A DNA stretch of 64,000 nucleotides from Isoptericola dokdonensis DS-3 (GTDB taxonomy: Bacteria > Actinomycetota > Actinomycetes > Actinomycetales > Cellulomonadaceae), in NCBI RefSeq assembly GCF_001636295.1, contig NZ_CP014209.1, positions 1,550,001 through 1,614,000 on the forward strand, given 5' to 3'. Every line of letters begins with the position of its first letter. Position 1 is the stretch's first letter. Below are positions 46,265 to 54,834 of the stretch, piece after piece. The notes under the pieces are model-generated. The model made no database searches. It was not told the DNA's origin and saw nothing but the letters and a program-made list of their open reading frames with translations. The position numbers and the translations under genes were made by a program.

Positions 46265-47566
46265 GTGAGCACCCCGCAGGCTCCTGCCGTCGACCTCCCC
46301 CCGCTCCCCCGCACCGTCGTCGTGGTCGGCGCCGGTCTCGCGGGCGCCCAGACCGTCGCGGCGCTGCGCACGCACGGCTACGACGGCCGGGTCGTCCTGC
46401 TCGGTGACGAGGGCGTGGCACCCTACGACCGTCCGCCGCTGTCCAAGGACCTGTTCACCCGGCCGGAGCCCGTGTGGCTCGCCGACGACCTCGGCGTCGA
46501 CGTCGAAGCCCTCGCGGACGAGGTGCGGCTCGGCGACCCGGCGGTCGCCTGGCGGCCGGGCACCGTCACCACCCGCACCGGCGACGAGCTCGCCGCCGAC
46601 GCCGTCGTCCTCGCCTGCGGCTCCCGGCCCGTCGTGCCGCCCGGCTGGGGGGCGGACGTCCTGCACACCGCCGGGGACGCCGACCGGCTGCGCCGCGACC
46701 TGCGCGCCGGCACGCGGCTCGTCGTCGTGGGGGCCGGCTGGGTCGGGGCGGAGGTGGCCGGGGTCGCGGCCGGCGCCGGGGCGGACGTCACCGTCGTCGA
46801 GGCCGGGCCCGCGCCCCTCGCGCGCCAGCTCGGGACGCACGTCGGCGCGCTGCTCGCCCCCTGGTTCGCGGACGCCGGGGTGCGGCTGCTCCTCGACGCG
46901 CCCGCGACCCGCGTCCGCCCCGACGGCGTCACCCTCGACTCCGGGGAGGTCGTCCCCGCGGACGTCGTCCTCGCCGCCGTCGGCGCACGTCCCGCCACCG
47001 AGTGGCTGCGCAGCACCCTGCCCCACGACGTGTTCGACGCCGTCGGCTCGCTCCGGGTCGACGCGGGCGGCGCCGTCGTCGGCGCGACCGGGCTGTGGGC
47101 CGTCGGTGACGTCGCGGCCCGGCCGCACCCGGTGCTCGGGCGGGTGCCCGGCGGGCACTGGTCGTCGGCGCTGCACGACCCCGAGGCCACCGTGCGGGCG
47201 CTGCTCGGCCTCGACGTCGGCCCCCCGCACGCCCCGTACGTGTTCTCCCGCCAGCTCGGCCACGACCTGGCCCTGTTCGGGCTCCCCCAGGGCGACCCGA
47301 CGGTGCTGCGCGGCGTCCCCGGCGACGGCCCGTGGGCGGCGTTCTGGACCGCACCCGACGGCGGACCCGACGCAGCGGTCCCGGGCGACGGTGCGGGCGC
47401 GCCGAACGACGGCGCCCCCGGGACGGTGCGCGCCGTGCTGCTGGTCGACTCCCCGCGCGAGGTGGGCCCGGTGCGCAAGGCGATGAACCGGCCCGCGCCG
47501 CTGGTCGTCGACCTCGACCGGGCGGCCGACCCCGCCGTGCGCCTGCGCGACGCCCTCGCCGGCTGA
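46265..47566 (+). CDS. FAD-dependent NAD(P)H oxidoreductase (ferredoxin/rubredoxin reductase type)
   Basis: 433 residues from GTG 46265. An FAD-binding motif VVVVGAGLAGAQTVAALR (residues ~18-35) is followed by APYDRPPLSKDL, typical of BphA4/PdR-type ferredoxin reductases. An NAD(P)-binding motif VVVGAGWVGAEVAG lies near 156, then LWAVGDVAARPH (second FAD contact) and GGHWSSALH. The C-terminal domain of ~85 residues is shorter and more divergent than in ferredoxin reductases, with a Gly/Asp-rich insertion. The electron acceptor is unknown; no ferredoxin gene is nearby. It faces purH convergently, with a long palindrome between. Confidence 0.86.
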   Translation: MSTPQAPAVDLPPLPRTVVVVGAGLAGAQTVAALRTHGYDGRVVLLGDEGVAPYDRPPLSKDLFTRPEPVWLADDLGVDVEALADEVRLGDPAVAWRPGTVTTRTGDELAADAVVLACGSRPVVPPGWGADVLHTAGDADRLRRDLRAGTRLVVVGAGWVGAEVAGVAAGAGADVTVVEAGPAPLARQLGTHVGALLAPWFADAGVRLLLDAPATRVRPDGVTLDSGEVVPADVVLAAVGARPATEWLRSTLPHDVFDAVGSLRVDAGGAVVGATGLWAVGDVAARPHPVLGRVPGGHWSSALHDPEATVRALLGLDVGPPHAPYVFSRQLGHDLALFGLPQGDPTVLRGVPGDGPWAAFWTAPDGGPDAAVPGDGAGAPNDGAPGTVRAVLLVDSPREVGPVRKAMNRPAPLVVDLDRAADPAVRLRDALAG

Positions 47567-47620
47567 CCCGTCCGGGCTGCCGAGCCACCCCGACCTCCGA
47601 GACGCGACGACCTTCGAGAC

Positions 47621-47686
47621 GCGACGAGCGTGCGGACTTCGCACCTCATCGGACTCGATGGGGTGCGAAGTCCGCACGCTCGTTGC
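47621..47686. repeat. Long intergenic palindrome, family member B
   Basis: 30-nt arms (47621-47650, 47657-47686) with two mismatches lie between the convergent reductase and purH genes. The outer 13 bases GCGACGAGCGTGC match the palindrome at 13327-13392, and the inner parts also share the layout GGACT..CATC. It may act as a bidirectional terminator, but the sequence sharing across unrelated loci suggests a dispersed palindromic repeat. A direct repeat CGAGACGCGACGA precedes it. Confidence 0.8.
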
Positions 47687-47703
47687 AGACCCCGGGGGCT
47701 GCG

Positions 47704-49332
47704 TCAGTGCGCGAAGTGGCGCGTCCCGGTGAGGTACATGGTCACGCCGGCGGCCTGGGCGGCCGCCACGACCTCCTCGTCGCGGATGGAACCGCCGGGC
47801 TGGACGACCGCGCGCACACCGGCGTCGAGCAGCACCTGGAGACCGTCGGCGAACGGGAAGAACGCGTCCGACGCGGCGACGGCACCGCGGGCGCGCTCGG
47901 CGCCCTCGGCGAGCGTGTTGGCGCGCTCGACGGACAGGCGGCACGAGTCGACCCGGTTGACCTGACCCATGCCGATGCCGACGGCGGCGCCGTCCGCGGC
48001 GAGCAGGATCGCGTTCGACTTGGCGGCGCGCACGGCCCGCCACGCGAAGGCGAGGTCGGCGAGGGTCGCGTCGTCGGCGGGCTCGCCCGCGGCGAGGGTC
48101 CACGCGGCGGGGTCGTCCCCGGCGGCCTGGAAGCGGTCCACCTCCTGGACGAGCAGCCCGCCGGAGACCGGGCGGGTCTCCACGGGGGCGGTACCGCCCT
48201 CGGCGTCGTCGATGACGAGCAGGCGGATGTTCTTCTTCGCCTGGAGGACCTCGAGCGCCTCGGGCTCGAAGCCCGGTGCCACGACGACCTCGGTGAAGAC
48301 GGGCGCGATCTGCTCGGCCGCGGCCTTCGTCACGACCCGGTTCGTGGCGATGACGCCGCCGTAGGCCGACACCGGGTCGGTGGCGTGCGCGCGGGCGTGC
48401 GCCTGGGCGACGTCGTCGCCCACCGCGATGCCGCACGGGTTGACGTGCTTGATGATCGCGACGGCGGGCTCGGTGTGGTCGTGGGCGGCGCGCCAGGCGG
48501 CGTCGGCGTCGACGTAGTTGTTGTAGCTCATCGCCTTGCCGTGCAGCTGCGTGGCCTGGGCGAGACCGGTCGAACCGTCGACGGCACGGTAGAGCGCGGC
48601 GCGCTGGTGCGGGTTCTCGCCGTAGCGCAGCACGTCGGCGCGCTCGTAGGCCGCACCGGCGACGTCGGGCAGGCCCGACTCGACGGCGGCGGCGTCGGGG
48701 GCGTACACCGACGCGAACCACGCGGCCACGGCGACGTCGTACTGGGCGGTGTGCGCGAACGCGGCGGCGGCGAGGCGCTTGCGCCCGGCGAACGTGAACC
48801 CGCCGCCCTGGACGGCGGCGACGACGTCGTCGTAGCGGGCCGGGTCGACCACGACGGCGACGCTCGGGTGGTTCTTCGCCGCGGCGCGCACCATCGAGGG
48901 GCCGCCGATGTCGATCTGCTCGACGACGGCGTCCGGCGCGGCGCCCGAGGCGACGGTCGCGGCGAACGGGTACAGGTTCACCACGACCAGCTCGAACGTG
49001 TCGATCTCGAGCTCGGCGAGCTGGGCGAGGTGGTCCGCCTTGCGGGTGTCGGCGAGGATGCCGGCGTGCACGCGCGGGTGCAGCGTCTTGACGCGCCCCT
49101 CCAGGCACTCGGGGAACCCGGTGAGGTCCTCCACCGGCGTGACCGGCACGCCCGCGTCGGCGATGCGCGACGCGGTGGAGCCGGTGGAGACGAGCTCGAC
49201 GCCCGCGGCGTGCAGGGCGGTGGCGAGCTCGACGAGGCCGGTCTTGTCGTAGACGCTCAGCAGGGCGCGGCGCACGGGCCGCTGGGTGTCGTCGGCGAGC
49301 TGGACGTCGGGGGTGGAGGGGGCGGCAGACAT
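47704..49332 (-). CDS. purH: Bifunctional AICAR transformylase/IMP cyclohydrolase
   Basis: 542 residues from ATG 49332. The N-terminal MGS-like cyclohydrolase domain (~20-150) shows [31 protein letters not shown] and [13 protein letters not shown] text ([16 protein letters not shown]). The AICAR transformylase domain follows with the catalytic KHVNPCGIA near residue 297 and [14 protein letters not shown] near the C-terminus. It catalyses the last two steps of IMP synthesis, using 10-formyl-THF. The 5' leader contains a ZTP riboswitch, which senses the AICAR-derived alarmone when one-carbon supply is short. It is normally next to purN in actinobacteria, but here purN lies 7.5 kb away. Confidence 0.97.
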   Translation of the reverse strand: MSAAPSTPDVQLADDTQRPVRRALLSVYDKTGLVELATALHAAGVELVSTGSTASRIADAGVPVTPVEDLTGFPECLEGRVKTLHPRVHAGILADTRKADHLAQLAELEIDTFELVVVNLYPFAATVASGAAPDAVVEQIDIGGPSMVRAAAKNHPSVAVVVDPARYDDVVAAVQGGGFTFAGRKRLAAAAFAHTAQYDVAVAAWFASVYAPDAAAVESGLPDVAGAAYERADVLRYGENPHQRAALYRAVDGSTGLAQATQLHGKAMSYNNYVDADAAWRAAHDHTEPAVAIIKHVNPCGIAVGDDVAQAHARAHATDPVSAYGGVIATNRVVTKAAAEQIAPVFTEVVVAPGFEPEALEVLQAKKNIRLLVIDDAEGGTAPVETRPVSGGLLVQEVDRFQAAGDDPAAWTLAAGEPADDATLADLAFAWRAVRAAKSNAILLAADGAAVGIGMGQVNRVDSCRLSVERANTLAEGAERARGAVAASDAFFPFADGLQVLLDAGVRAVVQPGGSIRDEEVVAAAQAAGVTMYLTGTRHFAH

Positions 49333-49370
49333 CGTGGTGGTCTCCTCGGGACGGTCTTCGCGGAAACCCT

Positions 49371-49487
49371 GGCGCCCAGGCGGGCGGCGCTCACGGCGGT
49401 CTCGACGACGCCCGGCAGGCCCGGTGGTCGAGGCGGCCGCTCCCCGGTGGTTGTCCACCTTCGCCAGTCACGGCCGCCTCGATCCTA
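49371..49487 (-). ncRNA. ZTP (pfl) riboswitch upstream of purH, with -10 box
   Basis: Read on the minus strand, the leader starts GGCCGTGACTGGCGAA (from ~49475), continues with GTGGA..ACCACCGGGGAGC, returns to a complementary GGCCGCC, and ends with GCCGCCCGCCTGGGC (to 49371). These are the conserved blocks of the pfl motif: the first helix with the internal loop GUGAC-UGGCG, the junction ACCACCGGGGAGC, and the pseudoknot-forming CCGCCUGGGC. It senses ZTP/ZMP and turns on purine or one-carbon genes. A TAGGAT -10 box (49487-49482) places the start just before the first helix; the -35 is weak. The start codon lies 39 nt past the aptamer. Confidence 0.92.
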
Positions 49488-49496
49488 CCCGGGCCC

Positions 49497-50396
49497 TCAG
49501 CCCTTGACCGCCCCCGCGGTGAGCCCGGCGGCCATGCGCGTCTGCACGGTCATGAACAGCGCGATCACGGGCAGCGCGATGAGCAAGGACCCCGCCATGA
49601 TGCCGCCCCAGTTGGTCGCCTGGTTCGCGCCCGAGAAGTACTGCAACCACAGGGGCAGCGTCTGGTTGCCGTCGCTCATGACCACCAGCGCCAGCGTGTA
49701 CTCGTTCCAGGCGGTGATGGTGGCGAAGATCGCGCCGGTCACCAGGCCCGGGCCGAGCAGCGGGAGCGTGATCCGCACGAACGAGCCGACGCGCGTGCAG
49801 CCGTCGATCATCGCCGCGTGCTCCAGCTCCACCGGGACGCCGTCGACGAACCCCTTGAGGATCCAGATGTTGAACGGGACGATGAGGCCCACGTACAGGA
49901 TCGACAGGCCGACGACGCTGTTGAGCAGGTCCCAGCCGTCGAGCATCTTGTACTGGGAGATGAACAGCGCCTCGGCGGGGATCATCTGGATGACGAGGAT
50001 GCAGGCGATGACGGCCTTGCGTCCCCGGAAGCGGAACCTGGAGATCGCCACGGCCGCGAGGAACGCCACGGACACCGCGACCAGGACCGCGACGCCGGTG
50101 ACCTGCAGGCTGACGGTCATCGCCGACCAGAAGCGGTCGTCGCCGAGGACGCCCGCGAAGTGCTCGGTCGTCGGGTGGGTGTTGACGAACGTCGGGGTGG
50201 ACGACCGGAACTCCGCGTTCGGCAGCAGCGCGGAGCTGATCATCCAGTACAGGGGGAAGAACCACACGAGTGCGGTGACGACGGCGAAGACGTCGGCCGC
50301 CCGCCGCACCCGCGCCCCGCGGGGGCGGCGACGGCGCGGCGGCGGGACGCTCGGGGGCGCCTCGGCCGGCGCCGGGGCCTGCGTGACGGCGGTCAT
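49497..50396 (-). CDS. Carbohydrate ABC transporter permease, MalG/SugB type (CUT1)
   Basis: 299 residues from ATG 50396, overlapping the stop of the other permease (ATGA). An Arg/Pro-rich cytoplasmic N-terminus precedes six membrane segments. The EAA loop reads ELEHAAMIDGCTRVGSFVRITLPLL (here split: ELEHAAMIDGCTRVG, then SFVRITLPLL), the coupling helix contacted by the ATPase. It forms a CUT1 di- or oligosaccharide importer with the upstream permease and binding protein. No ATPase gene is present; actinobacterial CUT1 systems commonly borrow the shared MsiK ATPase. The purH riboswitch starts only about 10-20 bp after its stop. Confidence 0.9.
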   Translation of the reverse strand: MTAVTQAPAPAEAPPSVPPPRRRRPRGARVRRAADVFAVVTALVWFFPLYWMISSALLPNAEFRSSTPTFVNTHPTTEHFAGVLGDDRFWSAMTVSLQVTGVAVLVAVSVAFLAAVAISRFRFRGRKAVIACILVIQMIPAEALFISQYKMLDGWDLLNSVVGLSILYVGLIVPFNIWILKGFVDGVPVELEHAAMIDGCTRVGSFVRITLPLLGPGLVTGAIFATITAWNEYTLALVVMSDGNQTLPLWLQYFSGANQATNWGGIMAGSLLIALPVIALFMTVQTRMAAGLTAGAVKG

Positions 50397-51352
50397 GACG
50401 AGACCTCCCGGTCGTTCTTGAAGAGCTGGTGGACGTACGGCAGGGTCACGACGACGGTCAGGCCCAGCACGATCGTGGCGGTCGCCGCGGCCATGCCGAA
50501 CTCGCCCTGCCCGATGCCGAGCCGGAAGATGTAGGTGCCCAGCACGTCGGTGTCGTCGAGCGGAGCCCCGGCGTCCTGCAGGATCTTGATCTGCGTGAAG
50601 ACCCGCAGGTCCCAGATGATCTGCAGCAGGCCGATGAGCAGCAGCACCGGGGCGACCACGGGCACCGTGACCCGGAAGAAGCGCGCCCAGACCCCGGCGC
50701 CGTCGAGCTCGGCCGCCTCGTGGATCTCCTCGGGGACCTGGCTCAGGCCGGCGTACGCCATGAAGGCGACCAGCGGCACCGACATCCAGATGATGATGAT
50801 CGACGCGATGGTGAGCATGCCCGTCGCCTGGCCGAGCCAGTTGTAGTCCTCGGGCCACCAGGGCACGACCCGCTCCAGCGTCCAGTTGACCACCCCGAAC
50901 CGGGTGTCGAAGAGGAGCTGCCACACGGTCAGGGAGGACACGATCGGCACGGCCCACACGAGCAGCAGCACGGTCTGGAGCAGGAACCGGGCCCAGCCCG
51001 ACATGCGCATCATGACGACCGCGACGAACACGCCGACCACGATCGTCACGGCGGCCGTGACGAGACAGAAGACGATCGAGCGGGCGAAGACCTCCCAGGT
51101 GTACGGGTCGGCGAGCACGGTCGAGAAGTTGTCCAGCCCCACGAACTCGGCGGGGGCGCCGAACTGCTGCTCCAGCCCGTAGTCCTGGAAGGCGAGCACG
51201 AACTGGCGCACGAGCGGGTAGCCGAGGGCGAGCAGCACGACGGCGGTCGCCCCGAGGAGCAGCACGTAGGGCAGGCGCGAGCGCTGGTCGCGGCGGGTCG
51301 CGGGGCGGGGCGACGACGAGGTGGTCGTCGGGGGTGACGGCGGTGCGGCCAC
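50393..51352 (-). CDS. Carbohydrate ABC transporter permease, MalF/SugA type (CUT1)
   Basis: 319 residues from GTG 51352, chosen because GGAGG lies 5 nt upstream. Ser/Thr/Pro-rich N-terminus, then six membrane segments. The EAA loop is visible as EEIHEAAELDGAGVWARFFR. This is the first permease of a two-permease CUT1 importer. Upstream, a 17-bp hairpin separates it from the binding-protein gene. The sugar is unknown; no glycosidase is encoded beside it. The relatedness of the binding protein suggests a disaccharide, possibly chitobiose- or trehalose-like. Confidence 0.9.
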   Translation of the reverse strand: MAAPPSPPTTTSSSPRPATRRDQRSRLPYVLLLGATAVVLLALGYPLVRQFVLAFQDYGLEQQFGAPAEFVGLDNFSTVLADPYTWEVFARSIVFCLVTAAVTIVVGVFVAVVMMRMSGWARFLLQTVLLLVWAVPIVSSLTVWQLLFDTRFGVVNWTLERVVPWWPEDYNWLGQATGMLTIASIIIIWMSVPLVAFMAYAGLSQVPEEIHEAAELDGAGVWARFFRVTVPVVAPVLLLIGLLQIIWDLRVFTQIKILQDAGAPLDDTDVLGTYIFRLGIGQGEFGMAAATATIVLGLTVVVTLPYVHQLFKNDREVSS

Positions 51353-51380
51353 GGGAACCTCCGGGTGTGACGGCGGACGG

Positions 51381-51420
51381 CGGCGCCGGGCGGGACCTCG
51401 GTCGGTCCCGCCCGGCGCCG
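51381..51420 (-). terminator. 17-bp stem-loop between binding-protein and permease genes
   Basis: Perfect 17-bp arms (51381-51397, 51404-51420) around TCGGTC lie in the 73-bp gap after the binding-protein stop. Probably partial termination or mRNA protection that raises binding-protein yield. Confidence 0.75.
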
Positions 51421-51425
51421 TCACG

Positions 51426-52703
51426 TCACTTGTTGAGGAGCTCTTCGATGCGGGCGTCGACGTCCGCGGCCACGGTGGCCGGGTCCTCACCGCTCGCGAT
51501 CGCCTTCCAGAAGTCCTTGTCGAGGTTCTCGCCCTCGACGAGCGCCCAGTAGCGGGCCGGCGGGGTGAGCTGCGAGTTGGCGGCGACCTCCGCGAGGAGC
51601 GCCGCGTTGTCGGCCGTGCCCTGGGCGTCGGCGAACGTCGTGTTGCCGGGCACCCAGCCGTTCTGGGCCATCATGATCTGGAACTCGTCGGAGTAGACGA
51701 GGTCGAGCACCTTGGCGGCGAGCTCCGGGTGCCGGCTCTTGGCGGCGATGCCGAGGTTCGACCCGCCGGCGAACGTCTTGCCGAGCGTGCCGGCCTCCAG
51801 GCCGGGCACCGCGAAGACGCCGACCTTGTCGTTCTCGCGCAGCTCCTCGGCGATGTTCGGGTACGACCACGTCAGGCCGGAGAACATCGCGACGCGACCC
51901 TCGTTGAAGTCGTTCCACGGCTCCTGCGCCGCGTCCACGGAGTCCTCGGCGCCGAGCACGCCGGCCGCGTAGAGGTCGGCGACCTGCTCGATCGCCGCCA
52001 TCGACTCGGGGCTCGACAGGTTGCCGACCCACTGGTCGCCCTCCTGCACCGCGTACTGGCCGCCGTGGGTGTAGAGCCACGCCTCGAGGGTGTGCTGGTC
52101 GACACCCGCGATGTAGGCGCCCTGGAAGCCGTCGGTGCCCTCCGGGTTGGCCTCCGTGAGGGTCGACACGACCTCGGTGAAGTCGTCGAGCGACGTCGGG
52201 GCCCCGACCCCGGCCGCCGCGAAGAGGTCCTTGTTGTAGTAGAAGATCCGCGAGCCGGCGTAGAACGGCACGGTGTAGACCGTGTCGTCGACGGAGCCGA
52301 TCTCGACGAACGAACCGATGAGGTCGTCGCCGCCCCAGCCCTCGACCTCGTCGGTCACGTCGGCGAACGCCCCCACGGAGGTGTAGGTGGGCGACTGGGT
52401 GTTGCCGACCTCGACGACGTCCGGCGTCTGGGACTCCGAGGCCATGGCCGTCTGAAGCTTCTCGACGATGCCGTCCCACTGCTGGATCTCGATCGTCAGC
52501 GACGAGCCGGGGTTCTGGGCGGCGAACTCGTCGGTCAGCCACGCCTGGGCGTCGTCCGGCACGGAGCCGTCCATGAACCAGACGGTCAGGTCACCGGTGC
52601 CGCCGCCGTCGGCGGTGTCGTCGTCGGCGCCGCCGCAGGCGGTCAGGACCAGTGCGGCGGTCGCGGCGGTGGCGACCGCGGCGAGAGAACGAGTGCGCTT
52701 CAC
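51426..52703 (-). CDS. Extracellular sugar-binding lipoprotein (CUT1, family 1)
   Basis: 425 residues from GTG 52703, with AAGGAG 5-6 nt upstream. Lipoprotein signal with lipobox LTAC. The mature protein is an MBP-like solute-binding protein: LTVWFMDGSVPDDAQAW, EIQQWDGIVEKLQTAMAS, TPDVVEVGNTQSPTY and PFYAGSRIFYYNKDLF. The QQWDGI...DVVEVGNTQ block resembles DasA/NgcE-like binding proteins for chitin-derived or other disaccharides, but the ligand is not fixed by sequence. It is the first gene of the importer. The TetR gene upstream (53011-53595) is on the same strand, with the tandem-repeat array in between. Confidence 0.88.
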   Translation of the reverse strand: MKRTRSLAAVATAATAALVLTACGGADDDTADGGGTGDLTVWFMDGSVPDDAQAWLTDEFAAQNPGSSLTIEIQQWDGIVEKLQTAMASESQTPDVVEVGNTQSPTYTSVGAFADVTDEVEGWGGDDLIGSFVEIGSVDDTVYTVPFYAGSRIFYYNKDLFAAAGVGAPTSLDDFTEVVSTLTEANPEGTDGFQGAYIAGVDQHTLEAWLYTHGGQYAVQEGDQWVGNLSSPESMAAIEQVADLYAAGVLGAEDSVDAAQEPWNDFNEGRVAMFSGLTWSYPNIAEELRENDKVGVFAVPGLEAGTLGKTFAGGSNLGIAAKSRHPELAAKVLDLVYSDEFQIMMAQNGWVPGNTTFADAQGTADNAALLAEVAANSQLTPPARYWALVEGENLDKDFWKAIASGEDPATVAADVDARIEELLNK

Positions 52704-52778
52704 GTGAGCTCCTTCGACGTCGTGGCGGGCGCCGGAGGCCGGCACCCGCTCACCCTCGTACGTGGTGTGGGTCACACT

Positions 52779-52793
52779 CTGACGACCCGTCAG
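52779..52793. promoter_or_regulatory. Possible operator upstream of the CUT1 binding-protein gene
   Basis: CTGACGACCCGTCAG, a 15-bp inverted repeat with 6-bp arms, lies 76-90 bp upstream of the start, near AT-richer sequence (52795-52830) that is the likely promoter region. The match is short and the binder unknown. Confidence 0.35.
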
Positions 52794-52863
52794 CGGTTTT
52801 GCTATCTAGCCTCTCTAACTGTTACCAGACCGCAACACGGTCGTCATCACCGGCGGCAGGACG

Positions 52864-53018
52864 GCGCGAGTCAGCGCACGACAGCGCGAGTCAGCGCAGG
52901 CTGGCGCGAGTCAGCGCACGACAGCGCGAGTCAGCGCAGGCTGGCGCGAGTCAGCGCACGACAGCGCGAGTCAGCGCAGGCTGGCGCGAGTCAGCGCACG
53001 ACGGCGCGAGTCAGCGCG
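52864..53018. repeat. Tandem array of 20-bp units (about 7.5 copies)
   Basis: Seven units start every 20 bp from 52864 to 53003, each beginning GCGCGAGTCAGCGCA. The last five bases alternate between CGACA and GGCTG, so the array is really 3.5 copies of a 40-bp unit. An eighth, degenerate unit starts at 53004 and overlaps the TetR stop codon (53011-53013). Two further units of the same type occur at 63361-63400. The unit core is quasi-palindromic (GCGC-GAGTCA-GCGC). There are no spacers, so it is not a CRISPR array. Confidence 0.92.
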
Positions 53019-53595
53019 GCGGCGCCGCGTCGAACCCGAGCAGCGCCCAGGCGCGCGCGGCGTACGACGCCCGCTCGGTGGCGGGGCGGCGGGTCAGGGC
53101 CGCGGTGACCAGCTCGACGCCGAGCAGGAGGTCCTCGACGGTCGTGCCGGGAGGCACGGCACCCGCCGCGACGGCGTCGTGCACGCGCGTGGCGAGGACG
53201 TCCGCGACCCGCGCCCGCAGGTCCATGAGGCGGCGGTCGGGGTGCTCCTCGGGGCGGGCCGAGACGAGGTCGATGCTCACCACGGAGTCCATGGCGTGCC
53301 GGGTGATCAGGCCGAGGAGGTCGGCCAGGCGGGCGTCGGGGTCGACGGCCCGCTCCTCGAGGGCGACGACCTGCTCCTCGAAGAGGGCGATGACGAGCTC
53401 GACGCGGTCCGGGAAGTGCCGGTAGAGGCTGCCCTGGCCGACGCCGGCGCGGCGTGCGACGGCGTTGAGCGGGGCGTGCGCGCCGTGCTCGGCGAACACC
53501 TCGCGGGCGGCGGCGAGCAGCGCCGCACGATTGCGCGCCGCGGCCCGCGGGCCGGGGTTGCTGCGGCGCGAGCTGCTGCCTGCCTGGGTGGTCAC
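53011..53595 (-). CDS. TetR-family transcriptional regulator
   Basis: 194 residues from GTG 53595. A likely -10 (TACACT, 53607-53602) ends 6 nt before it, suggesting a leaderless mRNA. The HTH is in residues ~20-65 (NRAALLAAAREVFAEHG ... AGVGQGSLYRHFPDRVELV). The ligand-binding domain is helical and not recognisable further. It is divergent from an SDR oxidoreductase, with a perfect inverted repeat between them, so it most likely represses itself and the SDR. Its stop codon is embedded in the 20-bp tandem array. Confidence 0.9.
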   Translation of the reverse strand: MTTQAGSSSRRSNPGPRAAARNRAALLAAAREVFAEHGAHAPLNAVARRAGVGQGSLYRHFPDRVELVIALFEEQVVALEERAVDPDARLADLLGLITRHAMDSVVSIDLVSARPEEHPDRRLMDLRARVADVLATRVHDAVAAGAVPPGTTVEDLLLGVELVTAALTRRPATERASYAARAWALLGFDAAPPR

Positions 53596-53616
53596 GGTGC
53601 TAGTGTAGGCAACGGA

Positions 53617-53636
53617 ACCGGACAACAATGTCCGGT
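53617..53636. promoter_or_regulatory. TetR operator between TetR and SDR genes
   Basis: ACCGGACAACAATGTCCGGT has perfect 8-bp arms around a 4-nt centre. It lies in the 57-bp divergent gap, between the TetR start (53595) and the SDR ribosome site (53642-53646). Size and position are typical of TetR autoregulatory sites. Confidence 0.85.
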
Positions 53637-53652
53637 ATCGATGGAGGACAGC

Positions 53653-54765
53653 ATGACCACCGAGCTCACCCTGAAGAACACCGTCGCCGAGTGGCTCGCC
53701 GACCCGGTCGGCGAGCGTCTGCTCACCGAGATGCTGGCCGCGGCCGGCGCCACCCCGAAGGCGCTCACGCCCGCCCGCCGCCTCTCCCTGGGCAAGCTCG
53801 TCAAGCTCTCCCGCGGCAAGTTCCCCGCCGAGGCCGCCGAGGCGCTCGTCACCCGCGCCGCCGAGCTCCGTGCCGCCGGCGACACCGTGCCGTCGAGCAC
53901 CGCCCCGTCGAGCACCGCCCCGTCGAGCACCGCCCCGTCGGACACCGCACAGTCCACGGTCGGGACGACCTCCGCGCCCGAGCCCGCCGAGTGGGTCGAG
54001 GAGATCTCCCCGGGCCGTTTCTCCGGCGAGACGGTCGTCGTCACCGGCGCCGCCTCCGGCATCGGCCGCGCCACCGCGTCCCGCGTCGCCCGCGAGGGCG
54101 GCCGCGTCGTGGCCGTCGACATGACGCAGGCCGGGCTGGACGAGCTGGCCGCCGACCTCGCCGGCGCACTGCCCGAGGGCGCTGCGGTCGTGCCCGTCGT
54201 CGCCGACATCACCGACTCCGCCGCGGTGGCGCGCGTCGTCGGGGCCGCCGGCGAGCGCGTCGACGCCCTGGCGAACGTCGCGGGGATCATGGACCGCTTC
54301 GCTCCCGTGCACAGCGTCGACGACGCCACGTGGGAGAAGGTCCTCGCCGTCAACGTGACCGGCACGATGAAGCTCCTGCGCGCCGTCGTGCCCGGCATGC
54401 TGGCCGCGGCCGAGGGTCGGGTCGTCAACGTCGCGTCCGAGGCAGGCCTGCGCGGCTCGGCCGCGGGCGCCGCGTACACGGCGTCGAAGCACGCCGTCGT
54501 CGGACTCACCAAGAACGCGGCCTACATGTACACGGGCACCGGCGTGCGCGTGAACGCCGTCGCCCCGGGCGGCGTCGCCACCGGCATGCAGCCGCGCGAC
54601 GTCGACGAGTTCGGGATGGGCCGCGTCCAGGCGGGCATGGGGATCATGGCCGACATCGCGATGCCCGAGCAGCTCGCCGCGTCGATCACGTTCCTGCTGT
54701 CGAAGGACTCGACGAACGTCAACGGACAGATCCTGGCTTCCGACGGCGGCTGGTCCGCCGCCTGA
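53653..54765 (+). CDS. SDR-family NAD(P)-dependent oxidoreductase with extra N-terminal domain
   Basis: 370 residues from ATG 53653 (GGAGG 7 nt upstream; ATG 53641 overlaps that site and is rejected). The SDR core starts near residue 117: TGAASGIGRATASRV near 127, NVAGIMD, a serine in NVASEAGLRG, and the catalytic pair YTASKHAVV near 275; it ends NVNGQILASDGGWSAA. The family is usually ~250 residues. Here ~75 N-terminal residues (NTVAEWLADPVGERLLTEML...) form a separate helical domain. A short linker built from a repeated PSSTA joins the two. The substrate is unknown. Control by the divergent TetR is likely. Confidence 0.87.
   Translation: MTTELTLKNTVAEWLADPVGERLLTEMLAAAGATPKALTPARRLSLGKLVKLSRGKFPAEAAEALVTRAAELRAAGDTVPSSTAPSSTAPSSTAPSDTAQSTVGTTSAPEPAEWVEEISPGRFSGETVVVTGAASGIGRATASRVAREGGRVVAVDMTQAGLDELAADLAGALPEGAAVVPVVADITDSAAVARVVGAAGERVDALANVAGIMDRFAPVHSVDDATWEKVLAVNVTGTMKLLRAVVPGMLAAAEGRVVNVASEAGLRGSAAGAAYTASKHAVVGLTKNAAYMYTGTGVRVNAVAPGGVATGMQPRDVDEFGMGRVQAGMGIMADIAMPEQLAASITFLLSKDSTNVNGQILASDGGWSAA
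53890..53949 (+). repeat. 15-bp tandem repeat inside the SDR gene
   Basis: CCGTCGAGCACCGCC occurs three times without a gap (53890-53934), followed by a degenerate fourth copy (53935-53949). It encodes PSSTA repeats in the linker between the extra N-terminal domain and the SDR core. Copy changes would keep the frame. Confidence 0.9.
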
Positions 54766-54789
54766 CCGGACCGCCGGCACCCGCTGCCC

Positions 54790-54825
54790 CGGCCCGCACC
54801 GCCCCTGTCCGGGCGGTGCGGGCCG
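54790..54825. terminator. Bidirectional hairpin terminator
   Basis: Perfect 15-bp arms (54790-54804, 54811-54825) with a 6-nt loop lie between the convergent SDR and MFS genes. Confidence 0.8.
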
Positions 54826-54834
54826 TGCTGCGTC

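Noticed and set aside
47567..47703. tRNA or small RNA gene in the reductase-purH gap
   Set aside because: The fold is a single long hairpin without cloverleaf, conserved T-loop or CCA, and matches another palindrome in the window.
52864..53018. CRISPR array
   Set aside because: Units abut without unique spacers, are only 20 bp long and no cas gene is present.
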